Positions 35,290-46,568 of a DNA stretch of 64,000 nucleotides are shown here, one piece after another. This DNA is from Diphasiastrum complanatum (taxonomy: Eukaryota > Streptophyta > Lycopodiopsida > Lycopodiales > Lycopodiaceae): assembly GCA_029204225.1 (NCBI GenBank), contig CM055113.1:7533852-7597851 (forward strand), written 5' to 3'. The notes beneath the pieces were generated by a model. The model searched no databases and was not told where the DNA came from. It saw nothing but the letters and a program-made list of their open reading frames with translations. A program made the translations under genes and the position numbers. The first letter of the stretch is position 1; each line of letters opens with the position of its first letter.

Positions 35290-36070
35290 ACTTCAGGTAA
35301 AGCCTTGTTTCCATCGGTTTTTTGCCTTAAAGTTTTCGCCTTTTTTTCTATCAAGTTTTTGAGTTTCGTCGCATTTTTTGTTTTTTTTACTAAAACCCTA
35401 AATTGTCGCATTTTTTTGCTTTAGACCATAACCCTAAACTGTCATTTTTTTTTACACTTTTCGCGTTTTTTGCCACCTTCACATTTTTTGCTTTTTCAAC
35501 CCTAAAATTGTCGTGATTTTCGCATTTCTATTCATCAAAAAATTTCGGATTTTTCGATCATCTGATTTTCTAATTTTTTCAGATTTTTCAACCCCTGAAA
35601 CCTTCGCATTTTTCACATTTTTTGCTTTTTTACCACCCTTAACCTTGACATTTTTTCGGGTTTTCGCCACCTTCGCGTTTTTTCGCCTTTTCAGACCCTA
35701 ATTTTTCACGTTTTTTGCTTTTTCACAACTCTAAATTGTGGCATTTTTTTTAGTTTTTTTCGGGTTTAGGAATTTTGCCATAACCCTAAGCTATCGGGTT
35801 TTTTGCCACCTTCACATTTTTCGCTTTTTCAACCCTTGAAACTGTCACAATTTTCAGATTTTTGATCTTCAATCTTTAAAACTGTCGCATTGTTCGCTTT
35901 TTGCCATAACCTTCAACTGTGATGTTTTTTGCATTTTCACAGCCTTACTTATCGCATGTTTTGTTTTTTATTGACTCTTAACCTTGACATTTTTTTTGGA
36001 TTTTTGCCACCTTCAAGTTTTTCGCTTTTTTGTTATTTAAGTTGACATATTTTTCATTTTTCAGGAATTT
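35290..36070 (+). repeat. T-rich degenerate repeat in Gypsy-2 leader
   Basis: An array of variants of TTCGCATTTTTTGC and CACCTTCACATTTTTCGC, interspersed with AACCCTAAA and CTGTCGCATTTTT, runs up to the gag region. It has no coding potential. The strand bias is extreme (T-rich top strand). Confidence 0.75.
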
Positions 36071-36151
36071 TTGACCTTCAAAAAAAAAATATTTCCAAAG
36101 GAGACCAAGAGGACTACATACCCAATCCTAAGGTACTCTAGATCTACTATT

Positions 36152-37662
36152 ATGGATTGTCCTTACGATCTGAATTCCATAGAGGATTATCCACCAGAGA
36201 TGGTCTCTCCATCTACAAAACAGGCTCGATACAATAGATATCCATACGATCACCCACACTTTCACGTTGCCGAATCATCACACGCACGGGCTCACCTAAA
36301 TGGGGCTTTTGCAAATAATGCCCCGCGTCATGAAAAACGTACTCCCAAGTTAGATCTACCTAAGTACGACGACAACACTGACCCTCGAAGATTTCTTCAA
36401 GTCTTTGAGGATGCATGTGATGTCTATGGCGAAACATCACCAGAGGCCATGGTCCAGCTCTTCTCATTGACCATGATCGATCGAGCATGAGAATGGTTTT
36501 TTAACCTTGATCATGACGATATACAAGACTGGTCACTTTTGAAGGAAGCCGTCATCAAGCAACTCAAACCGTTTTGTTTTATTAAAAGTCCTTTTGTGAA
36601 ATTAAGCAATATCAAAATGACAAAAGACAAAAAAGTACGTGACTACATAGAAAGATTTAAAAGATTAAAAAGTCAAGTACAAGAACAACCAACAGAATCT
36701 ATGCTCATCATTTGGTTCCTCGTTGGTCTCCAACGATGGATAAGACGTGAACTTTGCTCCAATGATGAATACACATCATTGAAATAAGCCATGTCGGATG
36801 CCATCCGGGAGAAGATGAGGGATCAGATGTTGATGAGCCTCGTGAACGGAGAGCACATCGTACTGTCCAAGAAGCTCGACCAAATGACGAAACAAGAGAA
36901 CAATTATGGAAAACACAAATGGAGTTGCTTAACCAGCAACATCAGCAACAAATGGAAAAACTCATGAAAGAGTTTCAAAATACTCTCAAGTCTATCCAGA
37001 TCTCGTTGTCGGGTCAGTTACTCACTTGCCAAATCCATTATAGACGAGAGAATACTTGGTGCCCTCACTATCGAGGGGCACACACTAGCAACGAGTGCCC
37101 ATCATACCAACCGGTCCCAGATACTTCCTTGATTAAATGTGACATCTGTGACTTTATGGGACATACCTCACTCTATTGCTATTATAGCCCAAAAAACCAG
37201 CCTCACCACCAGTCAGGGGGCCATTCCCAACCTCCTCAACAATAGTTTGTTTCACAAAACCAACATCATTACTATCCACCACGCAACAACCAAATTCATA
37301 TACAAGAGTTGCCTTGAAAATCTAGACTTGAACCTCAACCACAGCTGGCACTCTTAGGTCCACCTCCAAGGGGACAACCTGATCTAGGAACACAAAAACA
37401 CAAACACCCTCAAGAATCTGCACAAACCCACTTGTGGATAACTCCTATAATCACACATACAATCCCGATACAACACTCCCATCTGCTAGTTCTCAACCAT
37501 ATCAAACCGACACCTCATGCATGTGCAAATGAGATGAGTATTCCACGAACCCAAAAAATCAAGCACAACTAGGCATCCAAGACGTTATTTCCCTGGGACC
37601 AATGAGCAACCACTATTTTATTTGTGGCAAAACTGGCCACTTCATGGTTGATTGTAAACTTT
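36152..37662 (+). pseudogene. Gypsy-2 gag, broken
   Basis: The ATG at 36152 begins a gag homologous to Gypsy-1. The motifs EDYPPEM, DPRRFLQVFEDACDVYGETS and WFFNLDHDD flank an in-frame TGA at 36488. The core continues (LSNIKMTKDKKVRDYIERFK, WFLVGLQRWIRREL) to a stop at 36785, then shifts frame to MELLNQQHQQQMEKLMKEF (coiled-coil-like) and a Cys/His-rich region (CDICDFMGHTSLYC near 37140, ICGKTGHFMVDC near 37622). Premature stops and frameshifts make it non-functional. Confidence 0.88.
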
Positions 37663-39093
37663 GAACCAATACTATGCCGAGTGTCCAGACTGTGTTCGCA
37701 AACACAATTTCAAACACTGTCCCAAACAACCTAACAAGATCCTTCCACCACATCATATATCATCAGAACCCATTAGAGTTTTTACTAGAGCCCAACGCCA
37801 ACACCAAGAACAAGAGCAACACATTGACAAACCAACTGACCATCAGCGGAGCCTATTGACAGCTTCCACTTTACCCAAAGATTACCCAGACCCACGCATG
37901 GAACAAAGGCAGTACAACGAATTTAGAGATGAGTTTTTGCTAGAGGAAGCAAATACAAATGGTCTATTATTTGCTCTAATCCCTGAAAAAGAGCAATCCC
38001 TACAGGGACTCGAGGTATTATTAGAACTCCGGCAAGCTCAAATCACTATGCCATTCCATAGTGCCATCAAATCTTTCACAGGGCTTCAACACTACAGCCA
38101 TCGTAGTTTTCAGCTGCCTATCATTCCAGACGAACATCAAAAACCAAAAAAGATTTCTAAAATTCCTCAGATTTTGATGAATCTAATGAATATACGTGTT
38201 GCTAGGGGGACTAGCATCACCTTACCTATGACTTATAAAGACTATTCCGCAATGTCTGCTATCCTTGATAGTGGATCAGACATCATTAGCAAAGTCACGG
38301 GGATTCCATACCCTCGATCACCCATGGTACAAACTTCGCATGGCTGATCAACGAGTCACAGACCCTACAGGTCATTTACCAAATATCAAAGTTTGCATTG
38401 CAGGTTTCAAATTTGTAATCGATTGCGTCATTCTAGATTTACCAGATGATACAAACACTTATAGACTCCTTCTTGTTGGCACAGATGGCAGGTGTTGTCC
38501 AGGATTGGAAGAGAAGTAAGATAACCTTCGGCAATAACGAAAAACAAGTCATGGTTGACTCGACTGGACATATAAAGCCCGCCATGATTTACGATGATTG
38601 GTCATCAAAAACTTATGACAAATTAGATAGTGTCCCAATCCAACCCCTTGGACACTATACGAGATCCACAAATATTATAAATTGGAATCAAGCACTAGCC
38701 ACTATTGATTGTGCTTATTCCAATAGATGTCATATCGAAACCGCTGCAGAGGATGCATATATTCTACCATCTCCTACAAACATTGATACACCCATCATTC
38801 CGCTTATGATGATTGACCCTATTCCCATAGCTTGGTGCCCAGGAGAACCTAGCGTCTCTACCGCCCATATTTCGGAAAAAGGTATTCTTTCCATGAATGA
38901 TGATGACATGATGGAAGAACATGTACTCCTTTATCTAGATGCACAATGTTATCCGCCAAAATCAATTCCACAAGAGATCAAGACACCAGGGCCTTTGGCT
39001 CACGTCCAACTGACCTCCAAAATACCCAGCACCACAACTTATAGACCAAAACCAAAGATATATATATGGGACGTGTATCCTGATGAAGTCTAG
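37661..39093 (+). pseudogene. Gypsy-2 gag C-terminus and aspartic protease-like region
   Basis: After a Cys-rich segment (AECPDCVRKHNFKHCPKQPN) the frame continues to AILDSGSDIISK near 38262, where D-S-G is the aspartic protease active-site motif. It then frameshifts into 38265-38519 and 38446-39093, the latter ending DVYPDEV at 39091. In autonomous Gypsy elements RT would follow. Here the sequence ends in a stop and the Copia-D fragment begins within a few bases. Confidence 0.75.
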
Positions 39094-39096
39094 AAA

Positions 39097-40849
39097 ATTT
39101 CTTTAACTGCACTAGGATCTTCCTTCTTTCTAGTTTCTAGAGGCACATGCACAAAGCATACACAGCCAAAAATCCTAAGATGATCTACCTTAGGCTTTTT
39201 CTTATAAAACATCTCAAATTGCAAGATTTGGAAGCCTATTACAAAGATAGTTTGCACATGCAACTGCCTCTCCCCAAAATTCTTTAGGCAAAGAGGCTTC
39301 TAGCCTAATGGCTTTTACACATTCACACAAAGTTCTATTGTTTCTCTCAACAACTCCATTTTGCTGAGGAGTATATGAACAAGAAAACTCTATTTGAATG
39401 CCCTCTCTATCACAAAAGTCTTTAAACTTATTGGAAGTGTATTCTCCTCCACTACCAATTCTCAAAGCTTTCAGCTTGAAAGAAAACTGATTTTCTACAT
39501 AAGATTTGAAAGTAAGAAAAAGATCATAGACCATGGCTTTTGATATAGATCCAAGAATATCTTGTATAATCATTTAAAAAGGAAACAAAGTAGTTTGCTC
39601 CTCCTTTGCTCTTAGTTGATGAGAAATGAACATCAGAGTGCACTAGTTCAAATGGTTGCTTTGTTTTGATGCTTGATCTAGGAAAAGGCCTTCTGTGTGA
39701 TTTTGCCAATACACAAGCTTCACAAGGTAGAAGCTCCTTTGATAGTGTCTTTGGTATTCCAACAGCTTTTCCTTCCTTGACCATAGATTGCATGGCTTTG
39801 AAATTGGGATGACCCAATCTCTTATGCCACAGATCCTCCTGAAGAACTTGGTCTCATAAGCAATATCTGAAATGTTAGCACTCTCCCTAGAATCTAGTTT
39901 GTACAACTTACCAATTCTAGATCCTCTAGCAATAACTTCATTTTCTCTTGAGATTATACACTTGTCAGCTTGAAACTTGACATCCAATCCACTATCAAAC
40001 CACTGTCCTACACTAATGAGATTCTTAGTCAATCTAGGTACATACAGTACATCATGTAAGCAAAAAGATGTTGATGATGATGCATGCAATGAAATACTAC
40101 CAATTCCTTCAATCCTACACTCTACATCATTAGCAGTATATATTGATCCTTTTGCACATAGATATGGCATGAGATTAGTGAAAGAGTTCCTAGAACTAGA
40201 CATATCTCTGATGAAGAGTGCTTTGTCATCTCCACCATCTTTCAATGAAAGTATGTTGATCCTCAAGATCTTGTTCTCTTGCCTATTTTCTTCAGCAATG
40301 AGAACACCTTACAGTGTCTCCAAGGATGGAAGATCCTCCATGACAGCATAATTCTGCACAATATTGGCATACTCATCTCTAAGTCCATTTAGGACTACTT
40401 GGACAAGTTCAGTGTTCTTAAGAGCATCACCAATACCAGCTAACTCTTGATGAAGATCCTTAACTCTCATGACATATGATGAAGCACTCTCATCTACTCT
40501 CTGATAATTTAGAAATATTTGGTTTCTAAGTGTAAGCAATCTAGAAGTATTCTTGATTTCATAGATTGTTTTTAGAGTATCCCAAGCTTTCTTGGCAGTG
40601 GTGCATGTACTGATCTCTCTTAACACTTCATTAGTTACATTCATTTTTATAAAATGAAGGACAATTTTGGTTCTTTTGTGAAATGCTGCAGCTTCATTAG
40701 ATGGCAGCAGGTTCTTCTTCAGCTCCACTCACAATATCCATTACATATTGTAGAATCGATAATGATTCCATTCTGATCTTCCACATTGCATAATTGGAAG
40801 ATGTTAATCTCTCACTGTGCTCCAAGAAATGTGAACCAGATGAAGGCAT
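39097..40849 (-). pseudogene. Copia-D gag-protease-integrase, truncated
   Basis: The ATG at 40849 (minus) opens gag (TSSNYAMWKIRMES, then LHFIKMNVTNEVLREI and VLNGLRDEYANIVQNYAV, to 40309). The protease and zinc-knuckle part is shortened. The pre-integrase region follows (SIYTANDVECRIEGIGSI, LTKNLISVGQWFDSGLDVKF; GHPNFKAMQSMVKEGKAVGI near 39815). The integrase has HSDVHFSSTKSKGGANYFVS, the second Asp changed (LRIGSGGEY: D to G) and QNGVVERNNRT. It ends within FGCVCFVHVPLETRKKEDPS. Frameshifts and the missing RT make it dead. Confidence 0.87.
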
Positions 40850-41576
40850 CTTCTCTATGAGAAATTCTAGTAATGATAAAAAATGGAGTTGAAAGGATGT
40901 TGCTTACTATCTCAATCTAGGATCTAACACTGATGTTGATCCAACTTATGAAATCTAGCAACAGATGTGAGAACAAATTCTCAACACAGAAAATCAATCT
41001 ATATTGAATTTGGATCTTGCTTCAGTCACAAAATAGGTCTATCTCTCCCACGAGTTTCAAAGTACTGATAAACTCTCTAGGAACTTAATTTCAACTCAAA
41101 CATAGTAATTTGTGTGAAATGGAAAGTCTAAGACCTCATAACACTCACTTCTATGATTGACAGTGAAAATTGATGAAAATGGTGAAAAGAACTGATAGTG
41201 CTCACTTTGGCATATCCTACAATTGAGTACTCTCTCAAAATCTCTGATTGCCTAAAACTCTTCTAAAAACAAATCAAATTGATCTAGAAACATGAGCAAC
41301 ACATTCTACTCTTCAATACCTATCCAACAAGCTATAGAACATCAAATTTGGATCAAATCTAAAGAAGTAGCACTCAATTAATGAGGGCTGATTTCACACG
41401 TGTGAGCTCTTTGTCCATACAGGGCTCTGCTGGAGCATATCAGGCTCGTTTTGATCACTTATGATCCACATATAGCTTGTCTCTCAACGAGTTTGAATCC
41501 CTCTCCCAAATTCGAGTTCCTGCAAGCAAAGGCACTGAAGGTCTGATGTATACACCCTCACCTCTTCAAAGCATGA

Positions 41577-41589
41577 AGCTTTGACACCA
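41577..41589 (-). other. Primer-binding site of Copia-D
   Basis: The minus strand reads TGGTGTCAAAGCT directly after the LTR end (TTCACA), a two-change relative of TGGTATCAGAGC. Confidence 0.75.
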
Positions 41590-42245
41590 TGTGAAGTTTT
41601 TAGCATGTGTGAACTTCACCACACACCCTACAGGATCTTACTGAGGTGTTGTGATTGCACAAGTTGATCAGAGAACAGTATGTTTAAAAAATATATGAAA
41701 AAAGCACAATGACATACATTAGAGCATAATGGCATACATTAGATGAAAAAATCTAACTTCTCACTATGAGAATTGAATGTCAAAAATAATTCCAAGTGCT
41801 CAATATGGGAAAAATAGCCTGCTCTCGGGTAGAGAGAGAAAATAAATGATGGAAAACTCGGGTAGAGAGAGAATGAGTCCAAAACACCAAAATCTCATTA
41901 TTCACAATATGGCAAAACATGCCAAGCTTTCCCTACATGAGAGAGACTCGATTTTTGACAGTGGAGTTGCATGGAAAGTCCACTTAACTGAACTAATTCA
42001 CCTACTAGAGATCCACATGTGTAACTGCATGCATGGATGTTGCATGTAGTGCATGTCAGCTCATAAAACTACCTAGACATGTGTAGATCACAGAAACCAC
42101 TTTGCATGTTGCATGCACTAATTGCATGTGGCTTGCATGCATACAGTATGACATTGCATGCTATCTAAACTTCTGCATGTCATCAAAATTGAATCTATCT
42201 AACTCAAATCTGACCTATACTAGAAGGTTATGTACTCAATTCACA
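41590..42245 (-). repeat. 5' LTR of Copia-D
   Basis: A 656-bp LTR with inverted ends TGTGAA and TTCACA. It carries TCTCGGGTAGAGAGAG near 41822 and 41854. A cluster of GCATGCA-type words lies at 42020-42180. Confidence 0.75.
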
Positions 42246-42454
42246 TACCTTTTATGTACAACATGAAATTTAGTGGAAATAACCATGGACATGGCCCCAA
42301 ACTCGAGATAGAAAGATAATATTTTAATAATATTCACAGTTTCTGCATAGGTTGGAATGATGAAGAGCTTGAATTTGATCCTAGACCGGAATTTGGTCCA
42401 TACTGCATTTTTCTCTTCTTGTCAATATAGCCTCACTTTGTAGATCTCTTGGAT

Positions 42455-43075
42455 CTAAACTTTTGATTTTTTGAATGTAGAGCTTGATCCTAAGCTTGAG
42501 GAGGATGCTGATCTTCTGATATTGTCTTGAAGGAGTAGAAAAGTTACTCTTGATAGAGTGAGGTGCTCCTTGGTAGAAATTGCCATTATCCAATTTTTGT
42601 AGGCTTCAGGTAGACTCGATAATAGAGTCATGAGTGCATCAGAATCTTCTATAACTGAGCCGGTTGCAGTCATCTGCTCCATAAGATTCTTGAAGGTGTT
42701 GAGGTGACTCGAAACACTATATGCTTCAGACATTCTGAGGGTGAAGAATGTCTTCCTCAGATGGAGCTTGGATGTAACGTCTCTAATGTCGTAGAGAGTT
42801 GCTAGGATGTCCCATGCATCCTTAGTGGTCTTAGCAGCACGTATGTGGCTAATCTAAGTATCCTTGATATTGAGGGTAATCATGGCAAATGCTTTGCCAT
42901 CTCTCAATCTCCACTTGGTGATGATGGCTGCATCACCTTTTGGTTTGAGCTCTGTGCCATCAACGATGTCCCAGAGTTCTTTGGCTAGAAATATAACCTT
43001 CATCTTGAATTTCCAAAAATGGTAGTTATCTCCATTGAGTTTGTCAATGAGAGATAAACTGGATGATGGATCCAT
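42455..43075 (-). pseudogene. Copia-C gag, frameshifted
   Basis: ATG 43075 (minus) begins MDPSSSLSLIDKLNGDNYHF and continues WKFKMKVIFLAKELWDIVDG. A stop at 42854 is followed by a gap, and then MSEAYSVSSHLNTFKNLMEQ to SLPEAYKNWIMAIS in 42733-42455. This is a UBN2-type Copia gag of a different subfamily from Copia-1, A and D. No knuckle is present before the break. Confidence 0.8.
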
Positions 43076-43205
43076 TCTGGTTGGACTAGATCGTTGGTAG
43101 AAACAATGATTGTCTGCATAATGTTGGTTGCGAGTTTGCTAGAAAGTCATCTTGATAGAAACAAGACTGATAATCCGCAGTAGAAATGCAAATTACTGAA
43201 ATGCC

Positions 43206-43218
43206 CACTCTGATACCA
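43206..43218 (-). other. Primer-binding site of Copia-C
   Basis: The minus strand reads TGGTATCAGAGTG immediately after the LTR end (ACGACA), a near-perfect initiator-Met primer site. Confidence 0.85.
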
Positions 43219-43699
43219 TGTCGTAAAATCGCGGGTGCGTGAGCGGCAGCGGAAGCTCGAGGATTGAGCATAGGCGTGTAGAAATGGAAATATAATAGTA
43301 AGTAGCAGAAATATTCAAGTAGAAAAATTCATACAGATTGCGCAAATGAACGATGTAGTAGTGAGAAAAAAATCGCACTTTGATAAATATCAACAGTGAG
43401 TACAATGGCTTGAAGTAATAACTTCAGCTTGCTGAGCGTGATAGCGCTGGCTATAGATAACTCTGATTGAAAGAGAATTTCAATTAATGCTTACATAGCT
43501 TGATTCAGCTAGTATATATATTTACAACTGTCTAGAGACAAATATCTTACAAGCTGTTAATGCTATTTACACTAGTCTTTGCATATGTACAAAGTTGGTA
43601 ACCGGTAACCGCCTTTGGGATATTTGGTTGTCCAGCTGTTTTAGGGTTGCTGATAAGTTGGCGACGTCGGTTAGCCAATGTAGCAAAAACACAAAAAAG

Positions 43700-43982
43700 C
43701 CGAAAAAACCCGAAGGTGTCCTTAGATTGAAGATATGCAACTCTTGAAGGTGCCCTTATACTAAAGGTATGTAAATTCCTAAGGCGCCCTTAGATTTAAG
43801 ACAACGACGAAGGCGAAAAAGCCAAAAAAGCCAAAAAGTGCCTTAGACTAAAGGCATCGAAGAAGGTGAAAGTGCCTTAGACTAAAGGCAATGCAAGACA
43901 GAAGGTGCCTTAAATTTAAAACAGCGAAAAAGACGAAAAAACCAAAAAGTGCCTTAGACTAAAGGTGACGAAGAAGGCGAAG
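43700..43982. repeat. Degenerate tandem array, left block
   Basis: Repeated variants of GTGCCTTAGACTAAAGGC alternate with GCGAAAAAGCCAAAAA. The array continues at 45271-45480 after the solo LTR inserted in it. Confidence 0.8.
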
Positions 43983-45270
43983 TGTTGGAAAGAGGGGTGT
44001 GAAGAAAGATAACTCGAAACTCAAAACTCGAAACTTGAAAGAAACTCGAAAGAAACAAACTCGAATGGAGAATGTCTGGCGCAGCGGAATAAGCTATCTC
44101 ACTCTTTCCTCAAGCATGACTAGGCCAATCAGTCTCGAACAGAACATTAGTGATAGAAATTATATGCGAGCTGATTACGTAGCCAAACATTAAGCATCAA
44201 AACATTAGACATATAATTTGTCGTGAACAGCTAGACAAATTATTAGTCGTGAATTACTTGTGAAGAGTTGGACTAATAATCAGTCGCGAATTAGTCACAA
44301 AATGCAAGACTAAATATTATTCGTGAACAGCCAAACTAATAATAATTCGCGAAGAGCAGACAACCAAATTAAGTAATTAGAAAACCAGATAGACGTAGAA
44401 AAAGATTGCAATATTGACACAAATATGAACGCAGAACAAATAGAGCTGCAATCAGATAAATTATAACGAAATATGCAGGTCAATAATGCAGGTGAGTACA
44501 AAACAACAGCAGACGTAACCGTGTGCTTCACAAAGCTAATCACACAATCTGTAAAGGTGATGAACCTATTACTGACAATACATCTGGAAGAAAAGAATCA
44601 ATGTGCAAAGGCATCTACAATGTACGTCTCGGATTAAAGTGATGTTTCATTCTAATGCCATCATTTGAATACGCAGATGGTATTCAATATATACATAAAT
44701 TTTATAGGTGTGCAGATGAAGAAAGTACAAAAGTAGTTGTGCTGTTTGTGGGATATCGTGGGTGGCTGCTGTCGTTGTCAAATCTGATTGCACGGTGCAT
44801 GGGATGAGTGTGAGAAGGTCGTGACGTCAGCCTTCGCTAAAATTAACGTTGATGAAAATGCGAAAAATGTGACACTGACAAATGCCTTAAAAATTGATTT
44901 ACAGGGTACCTTCGCTTTTCTATAAGGGTACCGTCACCTTTTCATAAGGGCACCTTTGGCATTTGTAGGGCAGTGTCGCCTTACTCGCCTTTTCATCTCT
45001 TCAAATTTGCTTGTATTTATGCAGACCATCATTTTTCTCGAAGTGTTGCCAACACTTGGTTGCTCAGGGTGGCCCGAAGGTGAAGAAGCAACAGTGTTGC
45101 GTTTTTCGCCTATGGGATTTCTCAAGTAAAAATGCAAACAGTCACATTTTTCACCTATCTTATTTTACAAGTAAATTTGCAGACTGTGCAACAACACAAG
45201 TAAAATACAACAACATGAATGGAGGAAGATTAACATAGGATTGAGGAGAGTAGAGGAGATAAATCCAACA
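43983..45270 (+). mobile_element. Solo LTR, 1288 bp, TSD CGAAG
   Basis: The ends TGTTGGA and TCCAACA are inverted. The flanks CGAAG (43978-43982) and CGAAG (45271-45275) are identical, and the interrupted tandem array resumes afterwards. No coding sequence is inside. A TATA-like AATATATACATAAAT near 44687 suggests plus orientation. A short degenerate array of TCGTGAACAGC-like phrases with ACTAATAAT spacers fills 44215-44365. Confidence 0.85.
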
Positions 45271-45490
45271 CGAAGGTGTCTTAGACTAAAGGCAGCGAAA
45301 AGCTAAACCTGCCTTAGATTTCAAGGCAACGAAAAAATTGAAAAAGCCGAAGGTGCTTTAAGAATAGTCTCTAAGGCATTCTGGCCACTTGGCCAATGTG
45401 TCGCATTTTTTGCTAAGGTGCGAAAAAGGCGAAGGTGTCTAAAAAGTTGTTAAGGCAAAAAGAAAAGGAAAAATGTGAAGGTCCGAAAAT
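45271..45490. repeat. Degenerate tandem array, right block
   Basis: Continuation of 43700-43982: GTCTTAGACTAAAGGCAGCG and GCCGAAGGTGCTTTAAG variants. It decays by about 45490. Confidence 0.75.
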
Positions 45491-46568
45491 ATGAAGTCGG
45501 CCTTCAGTTTTTCAAGATGCTCATTACTTGAACACATTGTTTAAGACTGAGCATAAAAATTTAACATTCTTGGCAGATCCGCCAAAAACCAGAAGATTCT
45601 CGTCCAAGCCAAATACGGGCACAGCTGAGCCATCCACAAGCGAACGAGCCAAAGAAAGTGATACAGGCACTAAGGCCCTGGACGACTACTTGGAAAGGCC
45701 ACCACAACAACGTAGGGTGGGGCCAAGAAGAGATTGATCAAAGCCAGTACTCCACCAGGGCCGAGATCATAGTTACACTGCAACCACAACCCGAGTGGCG
45801 CAATAAATCCTAAGGGATAGCAGGCGGCTGCAAGAGTATCTAAGGGCAACGACATAGAAGAGAATTGATCCTTTTTATATGCCACTCCAACGAAGAAATC
45901 CCTGGCCTACAGAGCAACCACGGGTCGAAGTGATAAACTGGCCGATGATTCCAAGAATCTCAAGAAACCTCTCCTTGGACAATTTGAAATTACAATTGTT
46001 AGATTTTTGGCACAAGTAAAAGACTAACGTTGATCTGTGCATATGAGAAAGCACCGAGTATTGCATATCTATGACCTCTCTGATGCATTAAGAATGTTTT
46101 TTTGAATTGCGGCTTGGATCCAATAAGGATCAATTCCAACGTGGCCCTCCAATCTGAAAAAGACCATGAAATGATGGCTTGGTTGGGAAGCCTTCATGTC
46201 GTCCTGGTATGTCACCATGATAGAGGACTGGCAAGAAATGGGCTTTATCGAGAAGATATGTGATTCCCTAGGGCCATTATCCTATGGAAGCATATTACGC
46301 TTCCAAGTCTTCGAGGCCCTGAGAAGAAAAATGAGCGAGCAGAAACAGTTGGAAAGGCGACGAGGCGAGCAAGACTTGCAAGAGGTTCTCAAGAGGGCTG
46401 GGATGTAGCAGCCATTGAGGGATCTCCATTTTATTGAACAGTTTTGCGAATAATAAGCACTTGGTTTTATGGAAGCGAATAAGGATCCACGCTTTTCCAA
46501 GTGCCAGGCGAAACGACATCACCTGACATGTGTTGCAGTGGGTCCTGCAACAAATTAGGGGTGGATAA
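45491..46568 (+). other. Gypsy-2 3' internal region
   Basis: No pol domain is visible. A 69-codon ORF at 45528-45737 is hydrophilic and unrecognised. The last 170 bp before the LTR match 14440-14663 of Gypsy-1, which identifies this as element sequence. The tract TTAGGGGTGGATAA just before 46569 is the likely purine primer. Confidence 0.6.

Larger units (their letters stand above)
39097..42245 (-). mobile_element. Copia-D, 5' half only
   Basis: On the minus strand this has a complete 5' LTR (41590-42245), a primer site, a leader, gag, protease region and integrase, ending abruptly inside the integrase C-terminus at about 39097 against Gypsy-2 sequence. RT, RNase H and the 3' LTR are absent. 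Its LTR shares the TCGGGTAGAGAGAG doublet with LTR-A. Confidence 0.82.
42246..43690 (-). mobile_element. Copia-C fragment (5' LTR, primer site, gag)
   Basis: The minus strand shows the LTR (43219 to about 43690; far edge unclear), a primer site and gag, cut at about 42300 by Copia-D. On the minus strand a TATA stretch (TATATATACT near 43516) fits a promoter within the LTR. Confidence 0.72.

Noticed and set aside
34674-35362. ORFs with DLDRR-type repeated peptides in the Gypsy-2 leader
   Set aside because: Frame changes along the array and no conservation in Gypsy-1; by-products of the DNA repeat.
35390-35515. Repeated ACCCTAAA words resembling plant telomere repeats
   Set aside because: They are spaced by the T-rich repeat units and never form tandem CCCTAAA.
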